Assembly (NCBI GenBank): GCA_036897625.1
Contig: JAYMTA010001046.1
Span: 1-22,160, forward strand
DNA from: Pelargonium cotyledonis
Taxonomy: Eukaryota; Streptophyta; Magnoliopsida; Geraniales; Geraniaceae
Length of the DNA: 22,160 nt
Direction: 5' to 3'
Each line of letters begins with the position of its first letter. Position 1 is the stretch's first letter. The notes beneath the pieces were generated by a model. That model had not been told where the DNA came from and did not search any database. It saw only the letters and a program-made list of their open reading frames with translations. This document shows positions 21,301 through 22,160 of this stretch, piece by piece. Both the position numbers and the translations under genes were made by a program.

Positions 21301-21429
21301 AATTTGGAAGTTGAAATTATCATCATTATCATTCTAGTAGTACTTTTTGCTTGAATCTTTGTAAGTTGAGAGTTTGTTTGCCATGGGCAGGTTGTTCGAA
21401 GAAGTCAGCGGCAGCGGCGGAATGCTTAG
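3283..21429 (+). CDS. PDS5: PDS5-type sister-chromatid cohesion protein (PDS5 homolog A/B-like), 30 exons
   Basis: Predicted product of about 1,374 residues, recognised as a plant PDS5 homolog. PDS5 is a HEAT-repeat nuclear protein that binds the cohesin ring with WAPL and affects cohesion, DNA repair and chromatin loops. Joined exons: 3283-3378, 4291-4503, 4605-4786, 5344-5464, 8539-8751, 8992-9202, 9334-9479, 9566-9723, 9807-9956, 10037-10085, 11485-11673, 12125-12304, 13079-13218, 14232-14358, 14599-14739, 14888-14956, 16110-16243, 17420-17537, 17894-18025, 18112-18308, 18406-18553, 18645-18782, 18855-18941, 19039-19416, 19584-19651, 19740-19788, 19999-20045, 20310-20440, 20550-20623, 21391-21429. 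Phases agree at every junction and the frame has no internal stop. Family landmarks are [10 protein letters not shown] (73-82), [15 protein letters not shown] in exon 6, [14 protein letters not shown] in exon 8 and IYGLKTLV in exon 17. The start is the first ATG after about 190 bp of ATG-free leader, in good context (caATGG). The last ~260 residues are polar and basic, with likely nuclear localisation clusters ([15 protein letters not shown]). No C-terminal Tudor domain is visible. The A versus B assignment is uncertain. Confidence 0.93.
3379..4290 (+). other. PDS5 intron 1 (912 bp)
   Basis: GTAAGC...TTGCAG. T-rich with no transposon hallmark or extra exon seen. It is long for a first intron, which in plants sometimes carries expression-enhancing signals, but none can be shown here. 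Confidence 0.75.
4291..4503 (+). CDS. PDS5: PDS5 exon 2 (residues 33-103)
   Basis: The acceptor is TTGCAG and the donor GTAACT, phase 0 to 0. It encodes the most diagnostic N-terminal PDS5 stretch, including [20 protein letters not shown] and the following [15 protein letters not shown]. Confidence 0.93.
4605..4786 (+). CDS. PDS5: PDS5 exon 3 (residues 104-164)
   Basis: The acceptor is CTGCAG and the donor GTTAGG. It encodes [15 protein letters not shown] and continues through helices typical of the PDS5 N-terminal HEAT array ([19 protein letters not shown]). It ends two bases into a codon that exon 4 completes. Confidence 0.92.
4787..5343 (+). other. PDS5 intron 3 (557 bp)
   Basis: GTTAGG...TTACAG. 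AT-rich, with a T-rich stretch before the acceptor. Nothing else is recognised. Confidence 0.75.
5344..5464 (+). CDS. PDS5: PDS5 exon 4 (to residue 204)
   Basis: The acceptor is TTACAG and the donor GTAAGT. It encodes [19 protein letters not shown] and [14 protein letters not shown], a HEAT-repeat segment conserved in plant PDS5 proteins. The 3.07-kb intron 4 follows. Confidence 0.92.
6140..6240 (-). mobile_element. Possible LINE endonuclease (EEP) scrap
   Basis: On the minus strand a short frame reads [19 protein letters not shown] is the conserved catalytic motif of the endonuclease/exonuclease/phosphatase fold at the start of LINE ORF2. Only ~15-25 residues look convincing, and the surrounding frames contain stops. 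Confidence 0.35.
6660..6785 (-). mobile_element. Ty3/gypsy gag-like fragment
   Basis: The minus strand reads VEVQFHNG, shifts frame, then reads [19 protein letters not shown] followed by EEERL. This resembles the start of the Retrotrans_gag domain (F-x-G-x-x-P-L-E-W-L-x-x-x-E-x-F-F, then a P/S-E-E-x-R-L helix). It is decayed by a frameshift and stop codons. No protease, reverse transcriptase or terminal repeat was found nearby. Confidence 0.5.
8053..8212 (+). mobile_element. Au-like SINE (tRNA-derived), diverged
   Basis: The order of words matches the angiosperm Au SINE: a box-A-like start, CCTTGAGTTCATGGGTGTGA with a degenerate box B (GTGTGATTCGG), GGGGAAACAACCTCTTTGCA, GGGGAAAGCTACATA in place of GGTAAGGCTGCGTA, CCTAGATCCCAC, GCCTCGTGCACTGGGCTGG, then a short T-rich end. 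It is plus-oriented, in the same sense as the host gene. The diverged box B suggests an old, transcriptionally inactive copy. The exact 5' end is uncertain. Confidence 0.8.
8539..8751 (+). CDS. PDS5: PDS5 exon 5 (residues 205-275)
   Basis: The acceptor is ATACAG and the donor GTACTT, phase 0. It encodes [20 protein letters not shown] and later [18 protein letters not shown], both PDS5-like. Confidence 0.93.
8992..9202 (+). CDS. PDS5: PDS5 exon 6 (residues 276-345)
   Basis: The acceptor is TTGTAG and the donor GTAAGC. It encodes [20 protein letters not shown] and [20 protein letters not shown], two clear HEAT repeats with the usual D-x-x-x-x-V-R pattern. Confidence 0.94.
9334..9479 (+). CDS. 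PDS5: PDS5 exon 7 (residues 346-394)
   Basis: The acceptor is GATCAG and the donor GTATGT. It encodes a further HEAT repeat, [20 protein letters not shown], and ends at ERLRDKK. Confidence 0.93.
9566..9723 (+). CDS. PDS5: PDS5 exon 8 (residues 395-446)
   Basis: The acceptor is CTACAG and the donor GTTTGC. It encodes [19 protein letters not shown] and CYDKDCKEF, strongly conserved in PDS5. Confidence 0.94.
9807..9956 (+). CDS. PDS5: PDS5 exon 9 (residues 447-496)
   Basis: The acceptor is TGTTAG and the donor GTAATG. It encodes [19 protein letters not shown] followed by [18 protein letters not shown]. The family has the same W-I-x-x-F motif after the 'LF' helix. Confidence 0.93.
10037..10085 (+). 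CDS. PDS5: PDS5 exon 10 (residues 497-513)
   Basis: A 49-bp exon with acceptor TTTCAG and donor GTACGG. It encodes [16 protein letters not shown], a charged helix. The 1.4-kb intron 10 follows. Confidence 0.88.
10310..10767. mobile_element. hAT-type MITE with 8-bp target-site duplication
   Basis: A ~458-bp element is bounded by a perfect 8-bp direct repeat, ATTCACAT, at 10302-10309 and 10768-10775; 8 bp is the hAT superfamily size. The left end starts TAGAGCTGGCCATTTGGG. The right end on the minus strand starts TAAAGATGGAATTTCATG, an imperfect terminal inverted repeat. Internally it is full of CACGACAC / GTGTTTGTG words, as in common plant MITEs, and has no coding capacity. Confidence 0.8.
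10353..10400. repeat. Hairpin within the MITE
   Basis: The arms AATCGTGTTGTG (10353-10364) and CACAACACGATT (10389-10400) are perfectly complementary over 12 bp around a 24-base loop. Such subterminal palindromes are common in hAT MITEs. Confidence 0.75.
10741..10964 (+). repeat. Tandem triplication of MITE right end plus host flank
   Basis: There are three copies: A 10741-10782 (short), B 10786-10870, C 10881-10964. Each begins ACACATTAAC, runs through a MITE terminus ending in ..TTTA, ..TATA or ..TCTA, and continues with A/GTTCACATTGCTCTT. B and C extend further through GGTTTATGCTACTATC to ATATATCCCAAAA and are near-identical over ~85 bp. The repeat therefore spans the transposon-host junction. 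Confidence 0.85.
11485..11673 (+). CDS. PDS5: PDS5 exon 11 (residues 514-576)
   Basis: The acceptor is TTGCAG and the donor GTGCGT, phase 0. It encodes [19 protein letters not shown] and [10 protein letters not shown], a PDS5 signature. An open frame reads through from the intron upstream of it; that part is not coding. Confidence 0.93.
11674..12124 (+). other. PDS5 intron 11 (451 bp)
   Basis: GTGCGT...TTTCAG, with a long T tract before the acceptor. Nothing else is seen. Confidence 0.75.
12125..12304 (+). CDS. PDS5: PDS5 exon 12 (residues 577-636)
   Basis: The acceptor is TTTCAG after a long T tract, and the donor is GTAAGA. It encodes [20 protein letters not shown] and [14 protein letters not shown]. 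Confidence 0.93.
12305..13078 (+). other. PDS5 intron 12 (774 bp)
   Basis: GTAAGA...AACTAG. AT-rich. No coding sequence, transposon end or RNA gene was recognised. Confidence 0.75.
13079..13218 (+). CDS. PDS5: PDS5 exon 13 (residues 637-682)
   Basis: The acceptor is AACTAG and the donor GTGATT. It encodes [18 protein letters not shown] and [15 protein letters not shown]. Phase is 0 in and 2 out. Confidence 0.92.
13219..14231 (+). other. PDS5 intron 13 (1.0 kb)
   Basis: GTGATT...TTTCAG. It contains a probable minus-strand retroposon tail at 13737-14025. The rest is ordinary T-rich intron. Confidence 0.75.
13737..14025 (-). mobile_element. Probable minus-strand LINE/retroposon 3' end
   Basis: The block opens with TTTTTTATTATGAAAGACCA and turns abruptly purine-rich inside a T-rich intron. 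This is the layout of a minus-oriented retroposon with its poly(A) end at the left. Words such as GACCCCAACAGGACCTATTG and GCAAATAAAGAGTATG loosely parallel the 3' end of the LINE near 1070-1095. No protein motif is left, so the family is uncertain. Confidence 0.45.
14232..14358 (+). CDS. PDS5: PDS5 exon 14 (residues 683-725)
   Basis: The acceptor is TTTCAG and the donor GTTTGT. It encodes [20 protein letters not shown] and AVSAIAALT, a HEAT repeat. Confidence 0.92.
14599..14739 (+). CDS. PDS5: PDS5 exon 15 (residues 726-772)
   Basis: The acceptor is ATCCAG and the donor GTAATT, phase 0 to 0. It encodes [18 protein letters not shown], highly conserved in plant PDS5. Confidence 0.93.
14888..14956 (+). 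CDS. PDS5: PDS5 exon 16 (residues 773-795)
   Basis: A 69-bp exon with acceptor TTATAG and donor GTTGGT. It encodes an acidic linker ending [11 protein letters not shown], continuing into IYGLKTLV of exon 17. Confidence 0.9.
14957..16109 (+). other. PDS5 intron 16 (1.15 kb)
   Basis: GTTGGT...TTGCAG. Positions 15150-15990 are A/C-rich rather than T-rich, unlike the other introns, suggesting an inserted block of unknown type. No open frame of note and no termini were found. Confidence 0.7.
16110..16243 (+). CDS. PDS5: PDS5 exon 17 (residues 796-839)
   Basis: The acceptor is TTGCAG and the donor GTATGT. It encodes [20 protein letters not shown] and [11 protein letters not shown]. Confidence 0.93.
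16244..17419 (+). other. PDS5 intron 17 (1.18 kb)
   Basis: GTATGT...ATGCAG. T-rich throughout, with no transposon hallmark, RNA gene or hidden exon seen. Confidence 0.75.
17420..17537 (+). CDS. PDS5: PDS5 exon 18 (residues 840-879)
   Basis: The acceptor is ATGCAG and the donor GTAGGT. It encodes [20 protein letters not shown] followed by [15 protein letters not shown], one of the clearest PDS5 signatures in the window. Confidence 0.94.
17538..17893 (+). other. PDS5 intron 18 (356 bp)
   Basis: GTAGGT...TTCCAG, with a short TTA microsatellite near 17835-17850 and a T tract before the acceptor. Confidence 0.75.
17894..18025 (+). CDS. PDS5: PDS5 exon 19 (residues 880-923)
   Basis: The acceptor is TTCCAG and the donor GTAAGT. 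It encodes [20 protein letters not shown] and [12 protein letters not shown]. Confidence 0.93.
18112..18308 (+). CDS. PDS5: PDS5 exon 20 (residues 924-988), acceptor ambiguous
   Basis: It encodes [19 protein letters not shown] and [15 protein letters not shown]. Two in-frame acceptors lie 12 bp apart: TGACAG ending at 18099, which would add YLYQ, and TATCAG ending at 18111. I chose the second because it keeps the spacing I recall for plant PDS5 before K-Y-M-A-E-F. The first AG after the T-rich tract is an equally valid splice site. Donor GTAAAT. Confidence 0.85.
18406..18553 (+). CDS. PDS5: PDS5 exon 21 (residues 989-1038)
   Basis: The acceptor is TTTTCAG. It encodes [17 protein letters not shown] and [15 protein letters not shown], and the donor is GTAAGT. 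A second CAG ends at 18427 (TTGCAG), but using it gives a stop after two codons. Confidence 0.9.
18645..18782 (+). CDS. PDS5: PDS5 exon 22 (residues 1039-1084), GC donor
   Basis: The acceptor is ACACAG. It encodes [20 protein letters not shown] and [15 protein letters not shown], the last well-conserved PDS5 block. It ends at ISNE with donor GAG|GCAAGT, a GC-AG intron. Confidence 0.88.
18783..18854 (+). other. PDS5 intron 22, GC-AG type (72 bp)
   Basis: The donor is GAG|GCAAGT and the acceptor GTGCAG. The donor matches the GC-AG subclass consensus (AG|GCAAGT) exactly except for C at +2. Removing it joins ISNE to ANVEG in frame. No GT donor nearby keeps the frame as well. Confidence 0.8.
18855..18941 (+). 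CDS. PDS5: PDS5 exon 23 (residues 1085-1113)
   Basis: The acceptor is GTGCAG and the donor GTACGC, phase 0. It encodes [19 protein letters not shown]. This segment is less conserved. Confidence 0.82.
19039..19416 (+). CDS. PDS5: PDS5 exon 24 (residues 1114-1239)
   Basis: This is the largest exon (378 bp), with acceptor TCTCAG and donor GTAGGT. It encodes a Ser/Lys/Asn-rich, probably disordered tail segment with a basic cluster ([13 protein letters not shown]). No domain is recognised. Confidence 0.85.
19584..19651 (+). CDS. PDS5: PDS5 exon 25 (residues 1240-1261)
   Basis: A 68-bp exon with acceptor ACTCAG and donor GTAAGG. It encodes [17 protein letters not shown] and PADE. Support is phase agreement and an open frame only. 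Confidence 0.75.
19740..19788 (+). CDS. PDS5: PDS5 exon 26 (residues 1262-1278)
   Basis: A 49-bp exon with acceptor TGCCAG and donor GTAAAT. It encodes [16 protein letters not shown]. Phases fit both neighbours. Confidence 0.72.
19999..20045 (+). CDS. PDS5: PDS5 exon 27 (residues 1279-1293)
   Basis: A 47-bp exon with acceptor TGTTAG and donor GTGGGT. It encodes [15 protein letters not shown] and ends two bases into a codon. Confidence 0.72.
20310..20440 (+). CDS. PDS5: PDS5 exon 28 (residues 1294-1337)
   Basis: The acceptor is TTGCAG and the donor GTAAGT. It encodes [16 protein letters not shown] and ends KMPKRIPLP. Confidence 0.78.
20550..20623 (+). CDS. PDS5: PDS5 exon 29 (residues 1338-1362)
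   Basis: The acceptor is ATGCAG and the donor GTTAGC, which is weak. It encodes [20 protein letters not shown], a basic cluster resembling a nuclear localisation signal. Confidence 0.75.
20624..21390 (+). other. PDS5 intron 29 (767 bp)
   Basis: GTTAGC...GGGCAG. AT-rich with nothing recognised inside. It separates the last 12 codons from the rest of the gene. Confidence 0.65.
21391..21429 (+). CDS. PDS5: PDS5 exon 30, terminal (residues 1363-1374 and stop)
   Basis: The acceptor is GGGCAG. It encodes [12 protein letters not shown] followed by TAG. This Arg-rich end replaces the Tudor-type ending seen in some plant PDS5 relatives. If intron 29 were retained, the frame would stop soon after 20623. 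Confidence 0.75.
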   Translation, partial: VVRRSQRQRRNA

Positions 21430-21619
21430 ATTTCTATGGTATTGCATGTAGCCTAGCCACCCTCCATTGTGCAATGAAATATATTTAACCTTTGTACATT
21501 GTAGTATGTGTCTATCTATTCTATTTGACAAAATAGAATCCTCCCTCCTGTCATTTGTAAATAATTCAAGCAAATCCTTGCCACTAATTTCTCTGATGAG
21601 CTTTGAAGATTTTTATGTA

Positions 21620-21625
21620 AATAAA
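21620..21625 (+). terminator. Candidate polyadenylation signal AATAAA
   Basis: AATAAA lies 191 bp after the stop, preceded by T-rich, TGTAA-containing sequence typical of plant far-upstream elements. Confidence 0.5.
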
Positions 21626-21802
21626 AAAGAAAGTGAAATGGATTTGGTTTACAGAATGGAGAGTTGCAATTCAACCACTCGAAGTTGAAACTCTATATAC
21701 TCATTTTGCTGTTATTCATAGGCTTGTCCAATAAGCTATGGCATTGGCACAACCATAAACATTTATTTGCAGTTTCAAAACAGAGCATGTGGTGTTGCTG
21801 TT

Positions 21803-21808
21803 AATAAA
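21803..21808 (+). terminator. Second candidate polyadenylation signal AATAAA
   Basis: AATAAA after TTGCTGTT, about 375 bp past the stop. It would allow a longer 3' UTR. Confidence 0.4.
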
Positions 21809-21810
21809 AA

Positions 21811-22160
21811 TTTGGGTAATTATACAAACCTTATTTGTTATCTAAACATGTTATTATACTCTTCGTTTAATTTGTAATAATTTGAATTTGTGAAGAAAAC
21901 TGAAGCCTTTCACATGGTATTTTCTTTTCATTCTCTCTTAAGAATGAAAAAACACATACGAATCACATGCTAAATATTATAACTCGTGAAATACTACTGA
22001 CTTCTTTTTTAACAAATTCAAATAGATATCATTATTATAAAGTTAATCTTAATTACTATCTTTGTTTCGGAGAGAGATGCGATTGAGAGATAACAAACAA
22101 AAAAAGAAAAAGTGGTCTGGCTTAGCATGGAGAGTAAAATCTCTAGGGTTTTTATGAGAT
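21811..22160. other. Downstream intergenic sequence
   Basis: AT-rich with no coding sequence. The last ~20 bp contain TCTCTAGGGTTTTT, which includes a telo-box (TAGGGTTT, 22144-22151) of the kind common in 5' regions of plant growth genes, so a neighbouring gene may begin just beyond the edge. Confidence 0.4.

Larger units (their letters stand above)
21430..21810 (+). other. PDS5 3' UTR (approximate extent)
   Basis: AT-rich sequence follows the TAG stop and contains two candidate polyadenylation signals. The cleavage site cannot be fixed from sequence alone. Confidence 0.5.

Noticed and set aside
1..22160. CRISPR array, phage, plasmid or bacterial gene cluster
   Set aside because: Spliced plant gene structure and plant transposons throughout; no regularly spaced short repeats and no long uninterrupted bacterial genes.

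Overview
This window is nuclear DNA from a flowering plant, most likely a eudicot. The evidence is AT-rich sequence, U-rich GT-AG introns, and several plant transposon families: a CACTA end, a LINE, an Au-type SINE and a hAT MITE. I cannot name the species. There are no bacterial-style operons, rRNA genes, tRNA genes or CRISPR arrays.

The window is dominated by one plus-strand gene, 3283-21429, which I assemble by hand into 30 coding exons separated by 29 introns. The joined frame stays open throughout and ends in TAG. It predicts about 1,374 residues, or 1,378 with an alternative exon 20 acceptor. The product is recognisable as a plant PDS5-type sister-chromatid cohesion factor of the long HEAT-repeat class (PDS5 homolog A/B-like). 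Roughly residues 33-1110 resemble plant PDS5 proteins. Residues ~1114-1374 form a low-complexity, basic tail split over small exons, with no Tudor domain visible in the window. PDS5 binds cohesin on chromatin and tunes its loading, release and acetylation.

Layout. 1-92: terminus of a CACTA (En/Spm) DNA transposon that continues off the left edge. 93-990: gene-free, with a short degenerate GC-rich repeat near 350-437. 990-3000: minus-strand, 5'-truncated and multiply frameshifted LINE ORF2 remnant (reverse transcriptase to zinc-binding C-terminus). 3000-3282: short promoter and 5' UTR of the PDS5 gene. 3283-21429: the PDS5 gene. 21430-22160: 3' UTR and downstream sequence with two AATAAA signals.

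The introns carry much of the interest. Intron 4 (3.1 kb) holds a Ty3/gypsy gag-like scrap, a possible LINE endonuclease scrap and an Au-like SINE. Intron 10 (1.4 kb) holds a hAT MITE with a perfect 8-bp target duplication, whose right end plus host flank is repeated three times in tandem. Intron 13 carries a second probable minus-strand retroposon tail. Intron 16 contains a ~850 bp block whose base composition is opposite to the other introns. Intron 22 uses a GC-AG donor, and exons 20 and 21 have competing acceptors. I found no wholly new multi-gene system here; the best leads are these transposon structures and splice features within a cohesin-regulator gene.
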